A stretch of 64,000 bases of DNA from Zygnema circumcarinatum (lineage: Eukaryota > Streptophyta > Zygnematophyceae > Zygnematales > Zygnemataceae): positions 3,651,320-3,715,319 of the forward strand of contig CM074805.1 in NCBI GenBank assembly GCA_037447605.1, in the 5' to 3' direction. The position numbers and the translations under genes were made by a program. The notes below the pieces were generated by a model, which made no database searches, was not told the origin of the DNA, and saw only the letters and a program-made list of their open reading frames with translations. Positions 34,030 through 45,046 of the stretch are shown piece by piece. Position 1 is the first letter of the stretch. Each line of letters starts with the position of its first letter.

Positions 34030-37000
34030 ATGTCGTGGTGGCTATCGTCGTGGAAGAATCCTGCAAAACCGCGTGTACTTACTGCAACAGAAACTGTTGC
34101 TGCTGAAGCATTGGCAGCAACCCGGATTATGGGAGGACCACTAAGTAAGCAACAGTCTAAGGTAATTCTGATCAGTTTGATCGTCGCTGGCCTTCCGGTT
34201 TCATTTTATTGCATGATTTTCGGGTAACGTTGGGGACCCTCTATTGGTACACTGCCTGCTAGAAGGGAGGACAATGAGTCGCTTCGCATCGAACTAGCGC
34301 AACTAACCAGGTATAGGGAAGTATTGAGAAGGCAATGCGGTCTCCATTGTGCTTCGTTCATTTCAAGTGTAATGCCACTGCTGTTGTACTTTGTTAAGGT
34401 AACAATATTTTTTTGAAAAGACGCAATTGTTTTGGAAGCCATATTGAACCTTCAGCCGGACACCCAATCTTTATGTGTTTCTTCAGATTAAGGACGGGCT
34501 AAATAGGCTACATTCTCCTATATGTCATCCCGACGATTCGAATGGAGTTGTTTCACAGGCGTATTTAAACGTTAACAACATGACTGGCTTAAAAGAAGAT
34601 CAGCAAGATGAGGGCTTGACAGAAACGTTCGAAGCGACATCGACACAAAGACAAGCTCTTTTAAATCCAATAGAAGCAAGACCTGAATCGGAGCAAACAC
34701 CAGGGAATTGTCGGGAACCAGTCGACGAGGAAACTCGTACTGATGCTGACGAAGGTATGTCGTCGGCAATCTGCGTCCGGCGAAACATTTAAGGACGAGA
34801 AAGTGTTCACGATAGCAGTGACTCCCGCGAGTTACCTTAATATGCCTGGCATCTGGACCATGCAGGTGACAGTGAACCTTTCTGCATGAACTCCTGCCAA
34901 TTGCACGAGATTGACAACAGCAGTCATACAGTTGGATCTTCGATACTCAAAGCAACTACTGACTGTACAAGAACAATCTTTTCCACCAACAGAAGTGAGG
35001 ATTCGGAGTATGCTCAATATAACGAAGGCATCGCTGAACTAAATGAACCAAAGGTAAGCTCCTCCCGCCGATGAATGCAAAAGCGCCAGGTTGTATTGGA
35101 ACACTTGAAATACCCTAAGGCATCATTTCATTACGTTATGTGCGGTTGATGCCCTTTCAACTCATACACTATTTTCCCTGATGTTTATTATTATTACCAA
35201 GAACAATTTATGAGCTCGCCTTTTCAGAGCACTCGTCCCAATGTCTGTTGCTGCAGTCTAATGCACAATGTGATGTAATGTCTAATGTCTGATGCGACAT
35301 ACAGAGATGTACACCACACGAGTGGAGTGATCGTTGCGAAAAAAAAAACGACTGTGAAGAGACGTCCAGCCTTCCTGAAGTGGATTTGAAGCAAATACGT
35401 GTAAACGACTCCCAAGTTTATCGGACCTGTTTTTCTCCACAAGTGAACGACGAGGGTGCTAGTGAATTTGAAACTTATAAAGCTGATGCTGAACTGAGAA
35501 GTTCCCAAAAAAAGCCCCCGACAGCACCATCAAAAGCGTCGAACTTCAGACACTGTGGAAAAGGTGCATCATCCACTTTACAATCACACCCATCCACGCA
35601 TCATATTGGGATTTTTTTGAGAGTCTCTTATCGATCTGATTTGCTGCTGACATACTAAGAGATTTTGTGGTAAGTGATCCTGCTCCTTCTGTACAGGTGG
35701 TGACGGAATGTCGAACCCTGATTTTGAAGTTCACCAGTTAGTCATTCCAATTGAATACAGATCGCAGGGCGTATGTTGCAAGATGGGAAGTAAATGTTCA
35801 GGAGAAGGTGATAGAAACGACATCAGAACAACAGAACAGAGGAGCAAGTACAGGAGCGGTTTCACTCATGAGAGAACAAAGGTGAGATGTTTTGACATTA
35901 CCTGGAATTCAAATGACTAGGTGGAGACTAGCAAAGCTTATGCCAGTGGCACATAAGCCACAAAAAAATGTCTTGCCTTTAGCTAACAGTGACATTAGGT
36001 AGAAAGAAAAGAAAAAAAGTTGGCTTCCGGCCGCCAGACTTGGAGGAAGTAAACTGTCTCTGTAAAGTGTTTGGTCACATAGGAAGGCACTCGCCCAGAA
36101 TTCGAGAGGGCTTTATTGGTACAGCATACCCAGTTGTGCATGCGTGTACGCGCGTGCATGTTCATGGGTGCGGCATGCATTTACATTTTCGATTAATCAG
36201 GGCACATTCAACTTATGAATGCTTCAATAATATATCAATAAAGTTTGAATTTGCTATGCATTACGCGACTCGTGCTAGTTTTTATTTTTCCATTAACCTC
36301 ATGAACCTTTTGCCGTTCAACAGAGAGAAATTTCCATCGGTATGCACTCAGTGGAGGTCATGGAAGTATCCTGCCAATGTCAGATTGAAGCATTGCTGCT
36401 AGCAGAAAAGAAGAAGCCATTGTTGGACTCGGACGTCTGTGACTCACTCCGAATAGATGAGCTGACTGACAAAGTTATGCTCCAGCGTGATTCAGAAATC
36501 GACAATACCAGCCCAAGCTCCCCTCTTACTGCTGTGCAATTCCATTTTCCATCAGTCGAAGGATGCGTGGCAGAAGGTGTTCCCCATTCCTCTCACCAGG
36601 AGGAGCAAGGATTAGGATCGACAGCAATGGACCTGCACGATCCGGCAAATGCGCATGGGCCTCATTCTATCTTGCAGTCATCTAACGATTTTAGAACTGC
36701 AGTATTACTTCCTGGAGAACAAGAACCAATGGCGTGTGAGCACGAGGAAGCAAGAGCAATAGCGCCCGAGTTTGAGAGGGACCAGGTTGAGAAATGCAAC
36801 TCTGATATGGGACTAAGTCAGCTAGGCGTGGACTTTAGTGGCCTCCAGACACAAAGCAGCAGGGCAGGAAAAAAACAGTCTAACGGCCGACCTAGTTGTG
36901 TCCTTTCTGCTGCTGAGGAGAAGTCTTCTGACGATGCTGGTGATAAAAGAGAAACAATGACTGTGACGCAATTACAACTAGAGGATGGTGAAACGAACAT

Positions 37001-40000
37001 CGTTTTCTGTGCATCCCAGGATGAAACGGAAACGGCTTTCCTGTTTGGTGAGCAAATGCCCGCAGAGTGCCAAACACAGCCAGATCTCAGGAGCGAATGG
37101 GAAAATGGTGATGAGAAGCATGGAGGCTTACAGAACTTAAATGCGCACTACGAGTCCAAGAACGGCGACTTCAAAAGTGCTGGACAGTTGTTGTGGGAAG
37201 AACTGATGGAGTCTCAGAAAGTAGAGGAAGGGCAGAGTTTATTGAGTCGTCAAGGAGGAAAGCAACCTACAGATCCCCGCATGCAGCCTACCATAAAAAA
37301 AGCGGAAGGATGTAATGAACGGCCATTCACATCTGCTTCAGACTCCACGAGGATAACTCCTGTCTCAGGAAAAATTGCAATAAATTTCTCACAAGAGCTA
37401 TTCGACCAGGAAAACAAAGACACGAAGCAAGATCGGATACCATGCTGCTCGAAGATTCGAACATCACCAGTATCGAAGCACATGACGGAAACTGCCAACG
37501 GTTCAAAGGATGATGAAGGTAACCACAGGCATAGGAGCACACGTATGGAGTCATTGCAAGGGATTCAAATTCATGGTACTCAAGGAGGTCGACTCGACCT
37601 AGACACAACTACGAGCAAAGGAAGCAGGAGTGTTGGTGTCTCTGAACCCGAGCTTAATACTGTGGGGCTATATGCAAAGCACGGAATTGACATAGTAAAC
37701 GACGGTAAGCCGTCCATGTTATCTCTAGCGGCCGCTTCTCAACCAGAAAAGGCATTGAGTGACATCACAAGGGAAGGCATCTTCCACGACAGTCAAGGGG
37801 ATGGAGTAGACATAATTTTACCCGAGTTGAAAGTGGATAGTGCACATATCAGAGAAGGTATTTCGGCAGAGTTGTCCCGACAAGGAGTACAGGAAACAAA
37901 GGCGGATAACCAGAGAACTAGCGGTTGCCATGGCAACAACAACTCCCAGACTGCACAGCATGACTCCCATGGGATAGTCAAGCGAACGACGACGAACACA
38001 AGTTGCAAACCAGAGCATGTACATGATACCCTTAGAAAAGAAAACAAAAAACCACTGAGAGAGCCAGAATCTTCCGAGATATCTCGAGTTCCTGAAGGAG
38101 AAATGTATGGTGTGACTCAGGACCTAAACGCTGATAAAGGTATTTTTCCTTATCGACTAGCTCATCCAGAATTAGGTCCCGAATTTTTCTCAAAGCACAC
38201 GAACATCCCAAGGTCCATCTTCGAAGATGCTGAAGTTGGAGAGATGCTAGTTCTAGAAGAACCTTTAAAGGTTTTGGAATTCGAATCTACGAACCAGACA
38301 CCCATGGACCCAGCTAAAGTGGAGGTCACAAGGGCTGATGGATTCGAGACGAGTGTGCGATCTTCTACCTTGGTGTTCCTGTTGCAGCAGGAGCTGAGTG
38401 AACGAACAACATTACCGAGGTTGCTGTCGAGAAACAATATGCCTAAAGGCATTACAGAAGACATGAAGGTGGTTATTGAAACTTTTCCTGAGGAGGAAGC
38501 GAGACTTCAAGACCTAGATGTCCAATGGAAGCCAGAAAGCCCCTTAGAGACATGTCAGAAGTTCGTGCAAACAACTGGTGTGTCTGAATGTCAAGCCTCC
38601 AATCATTATGAGCAGCTGGCTTCACAACAGCCTTGTGAGGTGACGACCTGGGTAATTGATTCCGACCATGAGACATTGGAAGATTTACAATTCGTGAAAC
38701 CCATCCACAAAAGAGAATCACCAATTTCATTCAACTGCCCTGTCTGCAATGTCTGTAAGGAGAACGGAGGGGGCCGGCTGCTGATCAGCTGTGACAGATG
38801 TCCTGCAATGTGTCACATGGACTGCGTTCGTATGACTCTTATCGAGGCTTTCGACTTAGGTTGGGTTTGCGATGAATGCACGGGGCGAAGTTGTCAGGTA
38901 CGGTGCCGAACGACTTAGTTCTGCGCTCACCATATTCATAAAGCACCACTCCGTTTTCAACCGTTTCTTATGTGTATCTGGGCTGGGAGCATCACTGGGC
39001 AGGCATTGAAGAAAACGACCGAGCAGTCCTGCAGCCTTGGGCTGAAGGCCTCTGAAGATATCACGAAGCCCATACCTTTGGACGTCATTGGATCCTCTGT
39101 TCCTGAAGTGCAAACGTCAAAACTTGAAGCGAGCTCAAAGAAAATCACCTCCAGAAAACGGCATGTGCCAATCATGCTAGCCGAGAAAGACTTCACAATT
39201 AGAGGAACAGAAAATCCCACAGTCGATTCATTTGGTGAAAAAGCCCAGAGAAACATTAATCAAGTTCAAATGCAGGGGATTCTGCAAGAAAGGGAACCAA
39301 CCAGGCTGAGTCTCTGGTCACGGGAGAGTTTGGAACAGCGAACCAGTCATTCGAACGAAATGCCAAAGAGTTTGGAAGTGGAAGCAAACGATGAGAGTGT
39401 TGCTCTCAAGGAGGAAAGCCAATGCACTTGTGAACAACATGACGTTACAGGGGGCAGGAGACAACGCAAGATGAGAAGTTCAATCAGAAGTCAAAGGCTC
39501 GGAACAGGTGTTAAGAGAATTGCAGGTTTAACAAGTAAGGATTACGGTAATTTAGAGAGAAATCAAAGACGGCAAGTAGATAGGGTCCATGTGCGAAAGA
39601 CCGAAGACGAAAGGAGATCTGGATTCAATACATCTCTTACAGAAGAACTTTCTGCGAACGAGGAAAAGCAGAGGACAAAACAAGGTTCTCATTACTCCCA
39701 GAGGGATCAGGCAGCAGGGAACAGTGACAGGATTAAAGGCAATAGGGCCGAACGTTCACCAAGGACACAGAAGAAACGCAAAATTTTCCCGGAGGAGACC
39801 ACTCTGAGAAGCACACTGTCAGTAGGCTTGGACCGAGAAGAATCTCAAGAGGATTTGGAGGAACGAACGCGAGGAGCTTCCAAACGAAGCAAGAGATCTC
39901 AGAAGCCTCGAGATGATCTACTTGCTCACAAATTTACGGTGTCAGCCAGCGATTACAAAGATAATCGGCTAAATATCCGTTCAAGCCAGGCTCGAGTACA

Positions 40001-40994
40001 AACGGTTCATGTCTCTGCCGAAGGCCTTCCAACAAAGCGTGAAAGAAGCTTCAGTAATGTTCACTCTCAGGAGAAGACAAAAGCTGCGCCTATGTTACCT
40101 GGTAAGTGACAAGGCTGCCTGGAATCCCCTCGAGTCTCTAAGGGTGGCTGTTCAATTGCAGCCGTAGTTAGATGAGGATCAGCACTTATGCTTGCTTGGC
40201 CCGAGTTCGAAATGACGAAGAACGGAGAAGTCTTACTTTTCGAATTCCCTTTTCGCACGCTCTTTTCCTGCCTCAGATGCACGTGTCCCAGCTAACTCAA
40301 ACGGCAGCGCGGAGCCTTCTCTCAGTCATCCTGAAAAAAAGTAAGATACGTATCCAGCATTTCGTTCTGTCAAGCTTTAAATGCTGGTGGTGACGTGTCT
40401 CATGTTGCATTTTCTCAGAGACTTGTCCATGCTAACCTCAAGCATGTAGAAAACATATATATATGTTTTGCTTTAAAAAAACTGAGAATTTGCAAGTACT
40501 GTCAACGATGGCATGCTCGTCAACAATGAAATAGTAATGCTATTAAGTTGAATGAATTTCATAGTTGTGCATTTGAGATAGCTCGGGTCTGACGAACTCG
40601 CTGTGCGTTTCCAGAGAAAGCGTAGTAACTAGTAACGATCCTATCCGAAAGCGAAGGGAGAACCGATTTTGGTCCCGAGAAGAGGAGGCAGCTCTAAGAG
40701 TGCGCCCTTCCTTTCCTGAGACCTTTTACAGCTCGGGATTTTTTCGGTTACCGTTGCATGATACACTCGCCTATCAGGCATGGCTACTACTATTTCGAGC
40801 ATCCCGTGTTGCAGAGATCAGACAATAACCTAATCTATCCTTTTCTGTGTGATCTTTCATCCTTCCAGGATGGAGTCACGCAGTATGGGACATGTTGGCG
40901 TGACATTTTGGAAAGCGCAAGGGATAAATTCAACGATCAACGCACTGCAGTGGACTTGAAAGACAAGTGGCGGAATCTCATGAAGAAGCGCTGA
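34030..40994 (+). CDS. PHD-finger and TRF-type Myb protein (eleven exons)
   Basis: Frame-consistent exons: 34030-34223, 34263-34398, 34487-34754, 34866-35053, 35305-35563, 35697-35881, 36324-38897, 39003-40101, 40277-40340, 40615-40699 and 40869-40994, giving 1725 residues. A C4HC3 PHD finger ends the long exon 7, with CNVC, SCDRCPAMCHMDC and GWVCDEC. The last two exons encode a Myb/SANT domain, from RFWSREEEAALR to AVDLKDKWRNLMKKR. The VDLKDKWRNL helix is the telobox signature of TRF-like plant Mybs that bind TTTAGGG repeats. The rest is acidic and Ser/Thr-rich without recognised domains. A basic region precedes the Myb domain. A chromatin or telomeric-repeat reader is inferred: PHD for histone tails, Myb for DNA. 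The first two exons encode hydrophobic segments and could belong to a separate small gene, so the N-terminus is uncertain. Confidence 0.8.
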
Positions 40995-41684
40995 GTTCCA
41001 ACCGGTACGACAACAACCATACGTGGGGCTGTGTGAATTCATGCTCGACAGATATAGCAGCTTTGGCATGCCCATCATTCACATTAAACGCCACTGTTGC
41101 TCGCTCTATCTACTATTTTTGGTGCCACCATACAAAAACCGTAGAATATTACATTTCCGTTCCAAAACCGCAGATTCCAACTCTATCATGCCAATCACGA
41201 AAGTAGGTCAGATGGTTCAAGGTCAAGACTCTCACAAACATCATCATCACTTCGCTCACTTCATTGGAAATCTTCAGAAAACGCTAATTATTGCCCAAAA
41301 GAATTTTGTTGAATGATACAAAAATCTCAATTTGTTTGACACTTGTATTGACGCCAACGCTGCATGCCTACAACCCTGTTTGACCGTTCGGCCATGCCAA
41401 GTCCTCGCTACAAAATTGCTTTTGCATTTGCAATACCCCTATCTAGTTTTCCTCAGAACCTCTTCAAGGGCATACGCCAAATGAATGGTTGTCCAATTCC
41501 CGTGGTGCTGCGCACCGTCCCTAACAGCGGGAGGCGCACACCTCTCGAAAGCTGCAGTTACGTTACCTTTTTTATTCTATACTCGAGCTCTTTCCTCATT
41601 TGAGGCCGTTTTGTGAGAAACCTCATCCATAAAATGCACAGAGAAAGGAAAGCCCGAGGCAAAAAAACAGAGCTGCTTGAAAAC
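40995..41684. other. convergent intergenic region
   Basis: Lies between two convergent genes. No feature is supported beyond likely 3' UTRs. Confidence 0.5.
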
Positions 41685-44443
41685 TCAGCTGCTGGCCACT
41701 CCTTGCTGCTGCTCACTCGTCCTCCTCTGCCTCTCCTTCCTTGTGGGAAAGATGTACAGAGCGTCGTAGTCGTGACTGGGAAGGGCCGCCTGGTACTCAA
41801 ACTTGTAGTTGTCCACCGCCATGCGGACCACCTCTTCCCGAGGGGGGTAGTGGAGGCTTTTGCGAGCTTCCCTGTCCAGAGATACGGTTCAGGCAATGAG
41901 TCGTACCGTCTGCACGTCGTCACCTCAAAAAGGAGGACGAAAATTCCCCCAAAAAGAAGGAAAAGAAAAACGAGCCCCAGGGAGAGGACCATTGAGAACC
42001 TACAAGGAAGCACCTGTGGCTTACCTCATAAAGAAGGCGGTGACGGCTGTTGACACTTCTACAGCTCGGGTTGAATGAGGCACGTTCAGAGCACTAAAGA
42101 ATTCGAACGGCGGCTTTTCGGGATGCCATTGGGTCGCAGTGATGGGGTAGTTGTACGCCGCCATGGTTGAGACGTACTCCTGCATTCCAATAGCCATGCA
42201 TCACACGCTCCGTTCTACTGGCCACACACCAATTCAACTGAAACTGGAACGCAATTTCGTGTTCGGTTCAGTCCAGAGTGGCGCTTTCTAGGTGATCTTC
42301 ACCTTCCCTTGTCGATCTGCAGAAGTTGTGAGCACTTCGAAGAACTCCTCGAGCTTGCTGTTGGCCGCCACGAGCCCCGGGATCAGCCCATACTGCACCC
42401 GCCATAATGTCAATTTTCCCATACACCCGTGAATTGCCTAACATCACTGAACAGAATTTCCTGAAGTGAATTTTGACGTTTCTACCAAGCCCTAATCTCC
42501 TTTGTTTTGCTCAAGGCTGCAATTGCCGCCAGCAAGGCAGTAAGTGCGCCCTACCGCATGATTCTCCGCAGTGATTTTGTACGTGGTGAGGTATTCCACC
42601 AAGGTCCGAGGCATGCGCTCAAAGAGGGACTTGTTCATCGCTGCCGTGGAAGCGAACTTGAGGGTTGAGGCGTAGCCCATCGAGTTCGTCTCCTCCACCA
42701 GTGCGCTCTTCGGCTCCTGCCATCCCCAGCAGCCGCTCTCCAGTGTCTCTTTAGGGTTGGGAAAGTTGAGACTCAGGAATGAGCCCATGCAGCACTTGCG
42801 ATCCTATTTCCCTTCCTCCCCCTCCACTCCCTCTGCTTTTGAACCATACAGTTCAGAGGGTAAGGTAACAATCTGAAGGGCGGCTTACTTTGCAGATTAT
42901 TGTGGCAAGAAGCTGGAGCCCCAAACACGTCCCATGGACGGGGAAGTAGTCCCCTTTATCGTTTGCCTTCATAGCCATCTGCGGAGGGCCCAGGCATTCA
43001 TTCAGCCAAGCTCAGAAGAAAGCCGAATACTTTACCACTCATCCAAAGAGCGATTTTCTCTTTAAGTCTTAGAAAAGCTGAATGGGAGGTCGGCTTACAA
43101 GTTCACCATAAAAGCAGATTTTTCCTTATTTTTTTATGGAGGATAAGCCGGTCGCATGTAAACCACTCACATGGAGGAGCTTTTCGGCATTTTTGTAGTA
43201 GTAATTGAACCGGCTGAGGCTTGTGAAGCCGCCAGTGAAGACAAGCATATTGATGGATTCGAAGGCCTGTTTAATCTCCGGTGTATGCGCCCCACAACAT
43301 ACAGAATAGAAAGAGCTAAATTACATATGAAACGGAAAGCCGCCAGGCATAACTCTGTAAAGCTGTTTCAGTATCTGAATTGGAGGCGGAGCTTTGCTGA
43401 CATGCCTGGCTTGCCGACAATGAGACAAGATGAAGGTAGATCGTGAAAGTGAAAAACAGAGGAAACCAGGCGAGTGAAGCCAGCCGTCTTCTGTCGGTCT
43501 ATTTCGTGACTTGACGTTTACCAACAAAGAGATGACTAGCTTTGGCGCAAGTACCTACATTATATTATGCATCATATGAAGCTTCCTTTGCTGCTCTTAA
43601 TTGTTTAAACATTTGCTAACAAGGGAAGAATTGACAGGATACTGATCATGATATCATGAAAGTTGCAATTTCTCAGACCGTATGCGAAACAACGACAATT
43701 CCTTCTCTTTGCCCTTCAATCCACTTCAACCTGCTGTGCGTATTCCTGCTCGAGTCATCACTTAATCAACTTTATATCTTCAAACAGTGCATAAACACCA
43801 TTTAAACGCTGCAAAGCTTTAGCTTGATTCAAGTCAGATTGCTCACCTTCTTCAATTCAGCGTCTGTAGAATCGTAGAAGACAGGAACAACGAGCGCTCC
43901 ACCTGCTTGAAAGAGGCGTACATACGATGCAGGGATCATGGAGCCCTTGGCGGGAGGCTTGGGAGAGACCGTTGTGGCTTTAGGATGCACTCCTGGCCCG
44001 TAGTAAGGATGAGTATATATTCCAACAACAGGCCGGCGATTTTCGCGACTTGTTGAACGGAAACCCGCAGTCTTGGCTGCGCTTTCAGACGCTTCTTCAG
44101 CGCGCTCATTGCTTTTAGCAGGCTTGCTTTCATCATTTTTGGGCTCTGTCCCCGCAGAGTCTTCCAGAAATTCAGCTTCTGATGGGTCTAGAGGCTCCAC
44201 CTCGCTTCCCGGAGGCTGCCGAAGCTCTAAGCTTTCTGTCTCCCCTAAAGAATCACTGCTAGCGGGCATATCTTTGCTTTTCCCGTGACGCAATATCCTG
44301 AAGTTGGATTCCAAGACATTGTCCTTGGCGCGACCTGCTTCCATGGATTCCAGGCTCCTGGAGGAAAGCCTCGGAGTGATGCAAAGGATAATAAGCCCAA
44401 ATAATGCCACGTGGGAAATACCCCATACTCCCCTGTAGGCCAT
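41685..44443 (-). CDS. GGH: gamma-glutamyl hydrolase (seven exons)
   Basis: Removes gamma-linked glutamates from folyl polyglutamates, in the vacuole in plants. Exons 44443-43847, 43266-43171, 42978-42889, 42716-42555, 42392-42303, 42179-42025 and 41871-41685 join in frame to 458 residues. Residues 1-30 look like a signal peptide (VALFGLIILCI core). The class I glutaminase-amidotransferase-like fold begins near 135 with RPVVGIYTHPYYGP. The nucleophile is Cys249 in FPVHGTCLGLQ, and the catalytic His364 sits in TATQWHPEKPPFEFF. NMLVFTGG and KLEEFFEVLTTSADRQGK are further family landmarks. The enzyme is about 110-120 residues longer than usual because of an acidic, Ser/Glu-rich linker (about 31-134) between signal and catalytic domain. 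All catalytic residues are present. Divergent from the RUS6 homologue. Confidence 0.95.
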
Positions 44444-44602
44444 GCTCTCCCTCCCCTGCCCCCCCTCTCCCTCTCCCTCTCCCTCTCTCTCCCTCTCCCT
44501 CTCCCTCTCCCTCTCCCTCNNNNNNNNNNCCCTCTCCCTCTCCCTCTCCCTCTCTCTCCCTCTCCCTCTCCCTCTCCCTCTCCCTCCTCCCCCCTCCCCC
44601 CT
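44444..44602. repeat. CTCCCT microsatellite with assembly gap 44520-44529
   Basis: A long (CCCTCT)n tract immediately upstream of the hydrolase start codon (purine-rich on its coding strand), interrupted by 10 N. The gap is in the repeat, so its true length is unknown. It lies in the 5' UTR or core promoter. Confidence 0.95.
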
Positions 44603-45046
44603 CCCGCAATCGCCGAATTGGGCGATGGGATTGATGATGCGGCCAGGAGGTACTGGCAATGCCACGTCAGCCATCGTGGCGTATGCAGATTGGCCAAATG
44701 CCAACCGTGACAGCCAACGTGGCACGTCGGTGGCTGCCATTGTCGGCGCGCATGGCGACAAACGCTTTTGCGGCGCCGACAATTCGAGGCACGAGCAGGC
44801 GCCACGTGGCAGGCAGACTCTACAGTACCATTGCAAAAATTTGAGCCAGATCCAATTCAACCAAGGCAAAGATTTTTTCTGGCTTTTTGTTGAATTGTTT
44901 AAATTTCCTCTTACCTGACTGGCTAGAGAGATTTTTTGTATTTTTCCATCTGCAAATTATAGTACGAATTATAGAATTGGGAGTCCAGAAATTGTAGGTA
45001 GTCGTTCCATGTCGCAGTTTGACAAGAACGCAGTGTTCCGGGTTCC
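44603..45046. promoter_or_regulatory. shared divergent promoter of the hydrolase and RUS6 homologue
   Basis: About 0.45 kb between the CT tract and the RUS6 reading frame. CCACGTGGC/GCCACGT-like words occur at 44661-44668, 44717-44723 and 44801-44808, matching ACGT-core (G-box-like) elements common in plant promoters. Bidirectional use is inferred from gene orientation. Confidence 0.4.

Noticed and set aside
44444-44869. Extension of the hydrolase frame upstream into an Arg/Glu repeat
   Set aside because: It crosses the 10-N gap and is a translation of the CCCTCT microsatellite; the ATG at 44443 followed by a signal peptide is the natural start.
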